Position numbers and translations under genes: made by a program. Shown piece after piece: positions 15,204 to 23,955 of a stretch of DNA of 64,000 nucleotides. The stretch lies in assembly GCF_024198175.1 (NCBI RefSeq), contig NZ_JAJVKV010000009.1, forward strand, positions 62,001-126,000. The letters are read 5' to 3'. Under the pieces are notes generated by a model. The model was not told where the DNA came from, made no database searches, and saw only the letters and a program-made list of their open reading frames with translations. Position 1 is the first letter of the stretch; every line of letters begins with the position of its first letter. This DNA comes from Pyxidicoccus xibeiensis (lineage in GTDB: Bacteria; Myxococcota; Myxococcia; Myxococcales; Myxococcaceae).

Positions 15204-15878
15204 ATGAAGGTGCTGCTGGTCGAGGACGACGCGAGCCTCCGGGAAGGCATGGCCGAGATCATCGGTGAGCTGGCGGACGTGCGGGCGGTGGGTGCAGAGG
15301 CCGAGGCCCTGGCGACCCTGGCCGCAGAGCGGTTCGACCTGGTCATCACCGACCTGCGCATCGGCAACCACGAGCAGGGTGGACGCAGCGTACTGGAGGC
15401 CGCGCGCAGGCGGCAGCAGGCGGTGGCCATCGTCAGCGCCGCCGCGCCCGAGGAGGTCGCCCGGACGCTGCGGCCCCACGAGCCGGACGCGGTGCTGGTC
15501 AAGCCGTTCCAGCTGGACGACATCGTCGGCCTCGGGGAGCGCTTCCTCGCGCTGCGCAAGGAGGTCGAGCGCCTCGCCACCGCACGGGTGCTGCCTCCGG
15601 AAGCGGCCTGGACGGAGCTCTCCGCTGGAGTCCGGGTGGCGTCCACGGGGCCGGAGTCGGAGGCCGCGCCCCGCTGGGTGCGGCTGGCGCCGGGCAGCGG
15701 CTTTGCGTGGCGGGTTCATGGCCAGGGCCGCGAAGGCGTGCTTCTGGTAGAGGGTGGGGTGGAGGTGCAGGGCGAGCGGCACATCGCGCCCTGCTACCTC
15801 TTCATCGGGGCCGGACCGGCGCCCGAGGTCCGCACCCGCGAGGGGTGTCTGGCCGTCACCCTGCCGTTGAAAGGTTAG
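15204..15878 (+). CDS. Response regulator with C-terminal cupin-like domain
   Basis: A 224-residue protein. Residues 1-115 are a receiver: EDD at 7-9, phospho-acceptor Asp50 in LVITD, Ser in IVSAA and Lys100 in VLVKPF. Residues of about 145-224 look like a small cupin: WVRLAPGSGFAWRVHG, a GVLLVEGGVEVQGE strand pair, and CYLFIGAG before a GCLAVTLPLKG end, resembling the cupin of ChrR-type anti-sigma factors but without an obvious full metal-binding His set. ATG 15204 is preceded by GGAGG; an upstream in-frame GTG at 15132 is less likely. Eleven bases separate it from the RsmB-type gene. No DNA-binding domain is present, so output is by ligand sensing or protein contact. Confidence 0.8.
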   Translation: MKVLLVEDDASLREGMAEIIGELADVRAVGAEAEALATLAAERFDLVITDLRIGNHEQGGRSVLEAARRRQQAVAIVSAAAPEEVARTLRPHEPDAVLVKPFQLDDIVGLGERFLALRKEVERLATARVLPPEAAWTELSAGVRVASTGPESEAAPRWVRLAPGSGFAWRVHGQGREGVLLVEGGVEVQGERHIAPCYLFIGAGPAPEVRTREGCLAVTLPLKG

Positions 15879-15888
15879 GAAACTCCCC

Positions 15889-17265
15889 GTGGACTCCGTG
15901 TGGCCTTCCACCCCGCTGGATGCGGCGCGCCTGGGGCGTCCGTCCCGGCGGGCGGCGACGGCGGCGCTGCAGGCGCACATCTCCGTACTGCGGGGCGAGC
16001 CGCTGAAGGCCGCGCTGGCGGACGCCCTGCGCGAGGCGGAGGGGCTGGGCGGACAGGAGCGGCGCTTCACCGCCCTGGCCGTCCGGGAGCTGTCCCGGCA
16101 CCAGCGGCTCCTGGACCTGGCGGCGCGCCTGCTGGGGCATCCGCCCGGCAAGCTGGTGATGACGGAGGACCAGGCCCTGGTGCGCTACGCCCTGTGGCGG
16201 CGCGTCTTCTGCGGCGAGGGCTGGACGCGCATCGGCCCGGAGGTGCGGCTGCCCGGCCCGGTGCGCCCCCGCACCATCAAGGACGACCTGCTCCAGACCT
16301 TGGTGGAGGCCCCGTTGCCGGAGGCGCCCCTGCCGGAGTCCACCGCCGAGCGCCTGGCGATGCGCTACTCGTTCCCCAACTGGCTGGTGAACCGGCTGGC
16401 GCAGGTGTACCCGGAACCCGTGCTGGAAGGGCTGCTGGCCTCGCTCGACGAGGAGCCCGGGCTGCACTTCCGCGTGCGGCCTCCGGGCACGCGCGACGCG
16501 GTGCTGGCCGCGCTGGCGGAGGAGGGCGTTGCCGCGGAGGCGGTGGCGGCGGCTCCGGACGCGGTGCGCGTGGTGGATGCCAGCCACCGCATCTTCGAGA
16601 CGAAGGTGATGAAGTCCGGGAAGCTCCAGGTCCAGGACGTGGGCAGCCAGCTCATCACCGAGATGTGCCGGCCCGCGGGCGGCTCGCTGGCGGGGCTCAC
16701 CGTGGCGGACGTGTGCGCGGGCGCGGGTGGGAAGACGCTGGCGCTGGCGGACTTCGTGGGGCCCACCGGCAAGGTGCTCGCGGGAGACCGCTCCCGGCGC
16801 CGGCTGGCCGAGGCGCGCGAGCGGGTGCGCCACTTCTCCCTGCGCCAGGTGGCCTTCCCCCATCCGCTGCCGCTGTCCGAGGCGGACGTGCTGCTCATCG
16901 ACGCGCCGTGCAGCGGCACGGGCTCGCTGGCGCGCGAGCCGGACCAGAAGTGGAAGCTCACCGCGCAGGAGATCTCCAAGTACCAGACCACCCAGTCCGA
17001 GCTGCTCGACGAGGTCGCCCGTCAGGCGAAGCCCGGGGCCCTCGTCGTCTATGCCACCTGCTCGGTGATGCCGGAGGAGGACGAGGCGGTGGTGGAGGGC
17101 TTCCTGGCGAAGCACCCGGACTTCACGCTGGAGCCGGTGGGAGACGTGCTGGGAGCGGAACGGGCGGCGCTGGCGGCCGAGGGGCCATACCTCCGGGCGC
17201 TGCCTCCCCGGGTGCCGGGGGGCGGCTTCTTCGCGGCCCGGCTGCGCAAGTCAGGGCAGGGTTGA
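15889..17265 (+). CDS. RsmB/NOP2-type RNA 5-methylcytosine methyltransferase
   Basis: A 458-residue protein. The first 150 residues resemble the NusB-like domain of RsmB (RRAATAALQAHIS, RRFTALAVREL), followed by the SAM-dependent fold: ADVCAGAGGKTLALAD is motif I, DAPCSGTGSLAREPD carries the motif IV Cys, and YATCSVMPEEDE carries the motif VI catalytic Cys. Those two Cys define the NOP2/RsmB family, which methylates C967 of 16S rRNA or other RNA. GTG 15889 follows the receiver-cupin gene by ten bases. The end lies at a near-consensus promoter for the next gene. Some residues differ from E. coli RsmB, so the exact target RNA is not certain. Confidence 0.88.
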   Translation: MDSVWPSTPLDAARLGRPSRRAATAALQAHISVLRGEPLKAALADALREAEGLGGQERRFTALAVRELSRHQRLLDLAARLLGHPPGKLVMTEDQALVRYALWRRVFCGEGWTRIGPEVRLPGPVRPRTIKDDLLQTLVEAPLPEAPLPESTAERLAMRYSFPNWLVNRLAQVYPEPVLEGLLASLDEEPGLHFRVRPPGTRDAVLAALAEEGVAAEAVAAAPDAVRVVDASHRIFETKVMKSGKLQVQDVGSQLITEMCRPAGGSLAGLTVADVCAGAGGKTLALADFVGPTGKVLAGDRSRRRLAEARERVRHFSLRQVAFPHPLPLSEADVLLIDAPCSGTGSLAREPDQKWKLTAQEISKYQTTQSELLDEVARQAKPGALVVYATCSVMPEEDEAVVEGFLAKHPDFTLEPVGDVLGAERAALAAEGPYLRALPPRVPGGGFFAARLRKSGQG

Positions 17266-17290
17266 CAGTCGCCGAGGCCGCACGCTACGC
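17262..17290 (+). promoter_or_regulatory. Candidate sigma-70-type promoter for the coiled-coil gene
   Basis: A perfect TTGACA at 17262-17267, overlapping the upstream gene's stop codon, is followed 17 bases later by CTACGC (or 18 by TACGCA). The -10 match is weak. Transcription would begin about 25 bases before GTG 17322. Confidence 0.45.
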
Positions 17291-17321
17291 AACTGTCGGA
17301 TTCTCCAAGGGGTTCACCCAC

Positions 17322-17723
17322 GTGGCGGCCGATCCGAAGCAGTCCGAGGTGGTGAAGCAGATCAACGAGGCCTTCCAGGCGGCCCAGGCCCGGCTGGCCC
17401 AGCTGCGCGAAGCGGTGGAGCGCAACACGGACCTGGCTCGGGCGAATGCTCGCGTCACCGTGTTGAAGGACCACAAGGAGAAGGCGCTGAAGGAGCTGGG
17501 CGAGGTGGTGTGGCGCCAGGTCCAGAAGGGCAAGCTGGAGCTGCCGGCCGGCTTCGCCTCGGTGCTCAAGGCGGTGGAGGCGGCCGAGCAGGCGGCCGAG
17601 GCCCACGCCCGCGAGCTGACCGACATCCTCCGGGAAGGGGAAGAGGTCGCTGAGCGGTTGAAGGTTGGAAAAAACGCCACGAAGCCACAAACAGTTGTGG
17701 CGCAGGGCGGAAAGAAGCGGTAG
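17322..17723 (+). CDS. Small coiled-coil protein, conserved hypothetical
   Basis: A 133-residue acidic, almost wholly helical protein. Heptad-like spacing runs from about residue 5 to 115 (VVKQINEAFQAAQARLAQL, KEKALKELGEVVWRQVQKG), and the tail is basic (KNATKPQTVVAQGGKKR). It lacks a signal peptide or membrane segment. I chose GTG 17322 because it follows GGGG by a suitable distance and a candidate promoter lies 30 bases upstream. The gene lies just before tRNA-Ala and may be cotranscribed with it. No function is assigned. Confidence 0.7.
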   Translation: MAADPKQSEVVKQINEAFQAAQARLAQLREAVERNTDLARANARVTVLKDHKEKALKELGEVVWRQVQKGKLELPAGFASVLKAVEAAEQAAEAHARELTDILREGEEVAERLKVGKNATKPQTVVAQGGKKR

Positions 17724-17778
17724 AAGGCACCCGCTTTCGACGTCGGGCCGCTCCCCAAGGCGGTCAGCAGCACAAGAC

Positions 17779-17851
<73 letters not shown>

Positions 17852-17864
17852 CTCTGAAATGAAG

Positions 17865-17902
17865 AGGCCCGCCCGGGAAACCAGGCGGGCCTTTTTGTTT
17901 TC
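17865..17902 (+). terminator. Intrinsic terminator after tRNA-Ala
   Basis: AGGCCCGCC (17865-17873) pairs with GGCGGGCCT (17884-17892) across a ten-base loop and is followed by TTTTGTTTT. Confidence 0.85.
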
Positions 17903-17950
17903 CGGCGCTGGCGTCCGTGCGGCTCCACGCGCGAGGCAAGCACCACGCCG

Positions 17951-17986
17951 AAAATGGAAAGGCCCGCCAGGAGATCCTGACGGGCC
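17951..17986 (-). terminator. Intrinsic terminator after the aldolase gene
   Basis: Read on the minus strand, GGCCCG-T-CAGGA and TCCTG-G-CGGGCC arms (17986-17961) form a 12-position stem with one mismatch, followed by TTTCCATTTT. It ends the minus-strand fructose-bisphosphate aldolase transcript and faces the tRNA-Ala terminator. Confidence 0.75.
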
Positions 17987-18028
17987 GGCTCCCGCCCCGG
18001 AAGCCCGGAGCGCTGGCGGGGACGGCGC

Positions 18029-18952
18029 CTACGCCTTGCCGGCGAAGATGCCCATCACGTCCTTGAGCAGCTTCACGGACTCGCCGTGGGGCCGCTGGAA
18101 GGCGTTGCGGCCCATGATGGAGCCGAAGCCACCACCGGCGTTGATCTGCCGGATCTCCTCGAGCAGCGCCGGGGTGTCCTTGGCTTCGCCGCCGGAGAAG
18201 ATGACGATGCGCTTGCCGTTGAACGCGGAGCGGACGACTTCGCGCACGCGGTCGGACATCGTCTTGGTGGCGATGCCGGCCTTCTCGAAGGCCTTCTTCG
18301 CCTCGGCCTGCTCGATGTGGTCCTGCGGCGGCTTCACCTTGATGATGTGGGCGCCGAGCTGGGCGCTGATCTGCGCCGCGTACGCCACCACGTCGATGCC
18401 CGTCTCACCCTCCTTGGACAGGTTGCCGCGGGGGTAGGCCCAGAGGACGGTGGGCAGGCCGTAGGACTTGGCCTCGGCGATGAGGTCCCGGAGCGCCTCG
18501 TACTGCTCGTTGCGCGCGCCGGAGCCCGGGTAGATGGTGTAGCCCACCGCCACGCAGCCCAGCCGCACCGCGTCCTTCACGGAGGACGTCACCGCGGACA
18601 TGGGGTTGGGCACCTTGGCCAGCGAGTCGGAGTTGTTCGTCTTGAGGATGAGCGGAATCTCGCCCGCGTACTTGCCAGCGATGGCCTCCAGGAAGCCCAG
18701 GGGCGCCGCGTAGGCGTTGCAGCCGGAGTCGATGGCCAGCTGCACGTGGTACTCCGGGTCATACCCGGCGGGGTTGGGACCGAAGGAGCGCGCGGGACCG
18801 TGCTCGAAGCCCTGGTCCACGGGAAGGATGACGAGCTTCCCCGTGCCGGCGAGCGTGCCGGTGTTCAGCAGGCGGGCCAGGTTGGTCAGCGTGCCGGGGT
18901 TGTCGGACGGGTACCACGACAGGATCTGCTTGACGCGATCGGTATGGGCCAT
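18029..18952 (-). CDS. fbaB: Class I fructose-bisphosphate aldolase (FbaB/DhnA family)
   Basis: A 307-residue Schiff-base aldolase that cleaves fructose 1,6-bisphosphate to dihydroxyacetone phosphate and glyceraldehyde 3-phosphate. Family landmarks include LVILPVDQGFEHGPARSF near residue 45, IPLILKTNNSD, WAYPRGN, GAHIIKVKPP, and IVIFSGGEAKD before GGGFGSIMGRNAFQR at the phosphate-binding end. It is slightly shorter than E. coli FbaB, as in many bacterial DhnA-type enzymes. ATG 18952 (MAHTDRV) is preferred over an upstream in-frame start that adds a Pro/Gly-rich leader. It is monocistronic, with its own terminator at 17951-17986. Confidence 0.92.
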   Translation of the reverse strand: MAHTDRVKQILSWYPSDNPGTLTNLARLLNTGTLAGTGKLVILPVDQGFEHGPARSFGPNPAGYDPEYHVQLAIDSGCNAYAAPLGFLEAIAGKYAGEIPLILKTNNSDSLAKVPNPMSAVTSSVKDAVRLGCVAVGYTIYPGSGARNEQYEALRDLIAEAKSYGLPTVLWAYPRGNLSKEGETGIDVVAYAAQISAQLGAHIIKVKPPQDHIEQAEAKKAFEKAGIATKTMSDRVREVVRSAFNGKRIVIFSGGEAKDTPALLEEIRQINAGGGFGSIMGRNAFQRPHGESVKLLKDVMGIFAGKA

Positions 18953-19240
18953 GTGTGGGGGTCCTCGGTTGTCGGGCTCGATAGCGCCCGTGTCGGGAAC
19001 GGGCCCAATCTGCTGCATACGTCACGTCCCACCAACTCATTTTCACGTGCGAGTGTCATCGGTTCTACGTGGGCGCGGGGCGTTCAGCCCCTGGAGTGAC
19101 GCCTCGTGCGCCACCAGGGCAGGGGGCCAGGGCACCGGACGATGGATATGGGACGAAGAACGCCAATGACGCGGTGGCCGTGAACAGAGATGCTGCGCGG
19201 CCGCGGGCAACTCGGATATGGGGCCCGCACGAGGCGGGCA

Positions 19241-20974
19241 ATGCGCGGACACCTGGAACGAGGCGTGACAGTGGCGCTGGTGCTGGCGGCCGGACTCTCG
19301 GCGGCCCAGCTCACGCCCGGGACGGCGGGGCAGGGCAGCAGCCCGTCGACGGGGTCGGGGACGCAGGGCTCACCCGCTCCGGGTACCGGGACTCCCTCGA
19401 CGCCGTCGCCAGGCACGGGCTCCGGCTCCACGCCTTCGCCGGGGGCGGGAACCGCCGGGAGCAACATGCCCACGCCTCGCACGGGCACAGGCGCGGGGAA
19501 CCTGCCTCCAGGGCCTCCGGCCATCGCGCCCGAGACAGTCGAGTCGCCCACGTCCGGCCCCTCCGGGGGGCGAGCCGTGTCTCCCGCTCCCGCGCGCGAG
19601 CCCGCGCAGCAGGCCCAGCAGCAGGCCGGCGAGTCCGTGAGCCAGGCGGCCACCTCGAAGACCCCCTCCGGGGCCGCGCCGCTCACCCTGGCGCAGCTGG
19701 TGGAGCGGGCACGTGCCACGGACTCGCGCGTGGAGGAAGCCACCGCCGAGCTGCGCCGGTTCCAGGCGCTCTACCAGCAGGCGAAGTGGGCCTGGTTCCC
19801 TAAATTCGAGATCTCCGTGGGCCTGGGCGGCCCCGTGCCCGAGGCGCGCCTCGACGACAACGGCGTGCTCACCCCGGCCTCCCGCGAGGGCGACTTCGAC
19901 TTCGGCCGCGTGGGTGTGACGGTCTTCTCCACGGGCAACGCGGTGCTGCCGCTCTACACCTTCGGCAAGCTGTCCGCGCTGGAGAAGGCCGGCGCCCAGG
20001 GCCCCATCGTCGGCGCGGCGCTGCGGGAGCGCGCACGGGCCGAGGCGGGCTTCCAGGCCGCGCAGGCGTACTTCGGCTACCAGCTGGCGCGCGCCGGCCT
20101 GAAGGAGATTGAAGACGTGTCGAAGCGGCTGGAGGACGCCGCCGAGCGCATCGACAAGCTGCTGAAGGAGGAGTCGTCGCAGGTGTCCCAGATGGACACG
20201 TACAAGGTCCGCTTCTTCCGGCAGCTCGTGGAGGCGCGCAAGGCCGAGGCCCGGCAGGGGCAAGCCTTCGCGCTGACGGCCATCGGCCTGCTGGCCAACG
20301 CGGCCCCGGGCGAGCCGGTGGCGGTGGTGGAGGAGGACCTCGAGCCGGAAGGGGACGTGGAGCCGCCCTCGCTGGAGCAGGCGCTGACGCAGGCCGAGCA
20401 GCACCGGCCGGAGCTCACCGCCATCTCCGCGGGCATCGCCGCGCGCGAGCAGGAGGTGTTCATCCGCGAGCGGAGCTACTTCCCGGACCTGGGGCTGGCC
20501 GGCTTCTACGACGTGCGGCTCACCACCAGCGCCACGCGCCAGACGAACCCCTTCGCGTATGACCCCTACAACGAGCGCACCGCCGGCCTGGGCCTGGTGA
20601 TGCGCGGCACGTTCGACATCCCCATCAAGAACGCGCAGCTCGAGCAGGCCCGCGCGGAGCTGGACAAGATGCGCGCCCAGGAGAAGCAGATTCGCGCCGG
20701 CATCCGCCTGGAGGTGACGAAGGTGCACGGGGACCTGGTGTCCGCGTGGGCTCGTGCCCGGGCCTTCGCCGAGGCCGAGAAGAACGCCCGCCGGTGGGTG
20801 ACGGCCGCCTTCGCCGCCTTCGACCTGGGAACGGGTGAGACGCGGGACCTGGTGGAGGCATTCACCGCGTACGCCCAGGCCTCGGGAGACAAGTCCAAGA
20901 GCTGGCACGACGTCAGGGTCGGGATGGCCGCCCTGAGCCGCGTTACCGGGGCGCCCGTCGCCCCGGGTGAATAA
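19241..20974 (+). CDS. TolC-family outer membrane efflux protein
   Basis: A 577-residue protein. A signal peptide (VALVLAAGLSAAQ) is followed by about 125 residues of Gly/Ser/Thr/Pro-rich sequence before the TolC-like core at LTLAQLVERARATDSRV. The core shows the paired helical hairpins of an outer-membrane factor, with FPKFEISVGLGG and YFPDLGLAGFYDV strands and long coiled-coil segments. It would form a trimeric export duct reaching into the periplasm. The long linker is unusual for TolC. ATG 19241 is chosen; an upstream in-frame ATG at 19190 adds 17 residues. It precedes a MlaC homologue by 52 bases and is probably in the same transcript. No inner-membrane pump is adjacent. Confidence 0.85.
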   Translation: MRGHLERGVTVALVLAAGLSAAQLTPGTAGQGSSPSTGSGTQGSPAPGTGTPSTPSPGTGSGSTPSPGAGTAGSNMPTPRTGTGAGNLPPGPPAIAPETVESPTSGPSGGRAVSPAPAREPAQQAQQQAGESVSQAATSKTPSGAAPLTLAQLVERARATDSRVEEATAELRRFQALYQQAKWAWFPKFEISVGLGGPVPEARLDDNGVLTPASREGDFDFGRVGVTVFSTGNAVLPLYTFGKLSALEKAGAQGPIVGAALRERARAEAGFQAAQAYFGYQLARAGLKEIEDVSKRLEDAAERIDKLLKEESSQVSQMDTYKVRFFRQLVEARKAEARQGQAFALTAIGLLANAAPGEPVAVVEEDLEPEGDVEPPSLEQALTQAEQHRPELTAISAGIAAREQEVFIRERSYFPDLGLAGFYDVRLTTSATRQTNPFAYDPYNERTAGLGLVMRGTFDIPIKNAQLEQARAELDKMRAQEKQIRAGIRLEVTKVHGDLVSAWARARAFAEAEKNARRWVTAAFAAFDLGTGETRDLVEAFTAYAQASGDKSKSWHDVRVGMAALSRVTGAPVAPGE

Positions 20975-21026
20975 CCTCCGCCCTCCTTCTGTCGTCTCTA
21001 GCGTTCGCCACTACGGAGCCGAAAAC

Positions 21027-21656
21027 ATGATTGCATCCCTGCTCGCAGCCACCCTGCTTGCCGCCGCGCCGGCCAGCCCGCTCTCGGTCGTAAAGACCGG
21101 GAATGCGGACGTGCAGAAGGCCGCCAATGCGCCGGGCGCCACCGTCCAGTCGCTCGCCACCGTCGTGGAGAAGTTCGTCGACTTCGAGGAGCTCGCGAAG
21201 CGGGCGCTCGGGGAGAAGGCGTGGACGGGCCTCACGGCCGCCCAGCGCAAGGAGTTCACGGACACCATGACGGGCCTCCTGCGCGCCTCGTACGCCCAGA
21301 AGGCCATTGGCCAGGCCCAGGCGGAGGTGAAGTACGGCAAGGAGGCCGTGGAGGGGAACGAGGCCACGGTCAACACCACCCTCACGGTGAAGAAGGACCA
21401 GCTCCCCGTCGACTACAAGCTGTACCGCACCAGCGCGAAGGGTGAGTGGCGCATCTACGACGTCATCACCGACGAGGTGTCCCTCGTGTCGACGTACAGC
21501 GGCCAGTTCCGCAAGCTGCTCGCCGACAAGGGCTTCGACGGCCTGCTCACCACCCTGAAGAGCAAGCGGGCACAGCTGGAGAAGGAGAACGCGGCGCAGT
21601 CCACCAAGGGTGGCGCGGCGGCCCCGGCGGCTCCCGCGGCCGGCAAGGGAGGCTGA
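21027..21656 (+). CDS. MlaC/Ttg2D-type periplasmic phospholipid-binding protein
   Basis: A 209-residue protein with a signal peptide (MIASLLAATLLAAAPASP) and the MlaC fold pattern: VEKFVDFEELAKRALG, WTGLTAAQRKEFTDTMTGLLRASYA, then a beta-rich half (KYGKEAVEGNEATVNTTL, WRIYDVITDEVSLVSTYSGQF) ending in a low-complexity tail. MlaC proteins carry phospholipids between the outer and inner membranes. The Mla transporter proteins MlaFEDB are not in this window. ATG 21027 has GGAG upstream; the in-frame ATG at 20967 overlaps the preceding stop. It neighbours TolC and, on the other strand, ceramide genes, which fits an envelope-lipid theme. Confidence 0.85.
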   Translation: MIASLLAATLLAAAPASPLSVVKTGNADVQKAANAPGATVQSLATVVEKFVDFEELAKRALGEKAWTGLTAAQRKEFTDTMTGLLRASYAQKAIGQAQAEVKYGKEAVEGNEATVNTTLTVKKDQLPVDYKLYRTSAKGEWRIYDVITDEVSLVSTYSGQFRKLLADKGFDGLLTTLKSKRAQLEKENAAQSTKGGAAAPAAPAAGKGG

Positions 21657-21683
21657 CGCTTCCCGCGCCCCAGGCGTGGCTCG

Positions 21684-21732
21684 AGGCCGGGCGGTCCTCC
21701 CCGAGAGGGAAGGGCGGTCCGGCCTTCGTGTT
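21684..21732 (+). terminator. Possible terminator after the MlaC gene
   Basis: AGGCCGG (21684-21690) pairs with CCGGCCT (21719-21725), with partial inner pairing, followed by TCGTGTTT. It ends just before the convergent epimerase gene. Confidence 0.45.
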
Positions 21733-21752
21733 TCAGGAGGCCTGGCGGGCCC

Positions 21753-22754
21753 TCAGCGACCGCCAGCCTGGTGGTACGCGGCCAGCGTGCCGACGATGCC
21801 CTCCGCCAGCGGAATCGTAGGAGCGAAGCCCAGCTCACGGGAGGCCCGCTCGGTGGTGCACGTCCACGCGGCCGCCGTCATCTCCCGGACCTTGTCCCGG
21901 TTGAGGATGGGGACGGTGCCCTTGAGGCGGGCCACGGCCTCCGAGTACAGGCCAATCATGTAACCGATGGTGTCCGGCACCGGTACCACCGTGGGGCGGC
22001 GGCGGCCGAGGGCGCCGGCCAGCGCCCCGCAGACGTCCTCCCAGGTGTACTCCGCGCCGTCCGACACCGTGTAGGCCCCCCGGGCGGGGTCGTCCTTGCT
22101 GAGCGTGGCGCCGCGCTCGGCGGCGGCGAGCAGCGCGGTGCACAGGTCATCCACGTGGATGAGCGAGTAGCGCTTGGGCCCGAAGCCACTCTTGATGGCC
22201 AGGCCCTTCTTCGCCATGGGCAGCATGGAGGGAAGGAACTCCGTGTCCCCCGGCCCGTAGACGATGGGCGGCCGGACGATGACGGAGGGCACCCGGTCCG
22301 CGTACTCGCGCACCGCCACCTCGCCGCCCAGCTTGCTGCGGCCATAGATGGAGACGGGGGCCGGAGGGTCCTCCTCGCGCCGGGGACGCTCGGGCGTGGA
22401 CGGGCCGGCGGCGGCCAGGGACGAGCAGTAGACGAGCCGGGGCGGGTGGGGCAGGGCGGCCATGGCCTCCACCACGCGGCGGGTGCCGTTGGCGTTGCCC
22501 TCGAAGTAGCCGGCCGGCTGGCGGGCCTTGGTGACGCCCGCCAGGTGCAGCACGCAGTCCACGTCGCGCACGGCCTCGGCGAGCCCCTCGCCCGTCGTCA
22601 GGTCCCCCACCGCGAAGCGGGCGCCCAGGGCCTCCAGGACCTCGCGGCGCGAGCTGGCCCGCACCAGGACGGTCAGGGTGTCACCGCGCTCGATGATACG
22701 GCGCGCGAGCCGCTGGCCGATGAAGCCGGTGCCACCGGTGAGCAGGAAACGCAA
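21753..22754 (-). CDS. NAD(P)-dependent epimerase/reductase, possible 3-ketosphinganine-type reductase (CerR-like)
   Basis: A 333-residue extended short-chain dehydrogenase. It has the nucleotide-binding GGTGFIG at 7-13, catalytic YGRSK near residue 139-143, and the VIVRPPIVYGPGD loop typical of NAD-dependent epimerase/dehydratases. It is the third gene of a minus-strand run spt-(GNAT-like)-this gene. In Caulobacter, ceramide synthesis uses serine palmitoyltransferase, an epimerase-like reductase (CerR) and a GNAT-like ceramide synthase; gene order and families here match that scheme, so reduction of the 3-keto group is the likely role. Sequence alone does not exclude another sugar or lipid substrate. 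It ends near a terminator of the MlaC gene. Confidence 0.75.
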   Translation of the reverse strand: MRFLLTGGTGFIGQRLARRIIERGDTLTVLVRASSRREVLEALGARFAVGDLTTGEGLAEAVRDVDCVLHLAGVTKARQPAGYFEGNANGTRRVVEAMAALPHPPRLVYCSSLAAAGPSTPERPRREEDPPAPVSIYGRSKLGGEVAVREYADRVPSVIVRPPIVYGPGDTEFLPSMLPMAKKGLAIKSGFGPKRYSLIHVDDLCTALLAAAERGATLSKDDPARGAYTVSDGAEYTWEDVCGALAGALGRRRPTVVPVPDTIGYMIGLYSEAVARLKGTVPILNRDKVREMTAAAWTCTTERASRELGFAPTIPLAEGIVGTLAAYHQAGGR

Positions 22755-22772
22755 TGGGGACTCCGTGAGGGG

Positions 22773-23948
22773 TTACAGCGGGCGCTGGTAGACGCGGTAC
22801 GTCTTCGAGCGCTGGGCGCCCATGGACTCGATGGCGCGGTTGACGAGGTGGTTGTCCTCCAGCGTCCAGGAGATTTCACCACCCACGTAGCCCAGCGCCT
22901 TCGCGGTGCGCAGCGTGTCCAGGTAGAGGATGGCGTCCAGGCCGCGGCGCCGGTAGCCCTCCTTGATGCCGAGGATGATGAGGCGCAGGCGGTTGATGCG
23001 CCGCGAGGCCAGCAGCAGCTTCGCCAGGCCGATGGGCAGGCCGAAGTGCGTGAGGCGCCCGTTGGCGGCCCGGATGGCCTGGTTCGCATCGGGCACGGTG
23101 AGGGAGAACGCCACCGGCTCGCCCTTCACCTCGGCCACCAGCGCCAGCTCCGGCCGGACGATGGCCTTCAGGTCCTTGGCGAGGTGGTCGAACTCAGCGT
23201 CCGTGAAGGGGACGAAGCCCCAGTTCTTCTCCCAGGCGGAGTTGTAGATGGAGCGGATGCGCTCCACCTCGGCGGCCAGGTCCTTCATGTTGACCGGGCG
23301 CACGGTGACGCCCTCGCGCTGGCGGATCTTCTCCGCGATGCGGACGACCTTCTCCGGAGGCGACGCGGACGAGGACAGCTCGAAGGCGTAGAGGTCCTTC
23401 GCCTTCGTCAGCCCGCACGTCTCCAGCAGCGCGGAGTAGTAGGGCGGGTTGTGCGGCATCATGATGGCCGGCGGCGTGCCGTACCCGTCGATGAGCACGC
23501 CCCAGTCCTGGTTGGACGAGAAGTTGGCCGGCCCGAGCATCGAGTCCAGTCCCCGCTCGCGCAGCCACGCCGCCGCCGTGTCCAGCAGCACGCGAGCGAT
23601 GCCCGCGTCATTCACGCACTCGAAGAGGCCGAAGAAGCCCTCCTTGGTGCCGTGCACCTCCTGGTAGCGCGGGTTGCGGATGGCCGCGATGCGCCCCACC
23701 ACGGTGCCGCCCCGCCGTGCCAGGAACAGCTCCACCTCGCCGTACTCGAAGAAGGGGTTCTTCTTCGGGTCCAGGAAGTCCTTGCGCTCCATCTCCAGGG
23801 GCATGACCCAGTTCGGGTCATCCTTGTAGAGGCCGTACGGGAAGCGGATGAACTGCATCTTCTCCGCCCCGCCGCGCACGGGCGTCACCTTCACGTCCGA
23901 GGGCAGCGGCGGGAGCGAGGCGGAGGCAGGCTCGGCGGGGAGGGCCAT
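22773..23948 (-). CDS. GNAT-fold acyltransferase, probable bacterial ceramide synthase
   Basis: A 391-residue protein of the family often labelled 'dATP pyrophosphohydrolase' or GNAT N-acyltransferase. The N-terminal half reads FIRFPYGLYKDDPNWV, PKKNPFFEYGEVELFLA, FFGLFECVND, then GPANFSSNQDWGVLIDG and PPAIMMPHNPPYY; a second GNAT-type half ends with GYRRRGLDAILY. The Caulobacter ceramide synthase belongs to this family. Its position between the sphinganine-type reductase and serine palmitoyltransferase genes supports N-acylation of a long-chain base. It lies seven bases after the spt stop, so the genes are cotranscribed. ATG 23948 is preferred to an upstream in-frame start that would overlap spt. 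Confidence 0.75.
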   Translation of the reverse strand: MALPAEPASASLPPLPSDVKVTPVRGGAEKMQFIRFPYGLYKDDPNWVMPLEMERKDFLDPKKNPFFEYGEVELFLARRGGTVVGRIAAIRNPRYQEVHGTKEGFFGLFECVNDAGIARVLLDTAAAWLRERGLDSMLGPANFSSNQDWGVLIDGYGTPPAIMMPHNPPYYSALLETCGLTKAKDLYAFELSSSASPPEKVVRIAEKIRQREGVTVRPVNMKDLAAEVERIRSIYNSAWEKNWGFVPFTDAEFDHLAKDLKAIVRPELALVAEVKGEPVAFSLTVPDANQAIRAANGRLTHFGLPIGLAKLLLASRRINRLRLIILGIKEGYRRRGLDAILYLDTLRTAKALGYVGGEISWTLEDNHLVNRAIESMGAQRSKTYRVYQRPL

Positions 23949-23955
23949 GGGGGCG

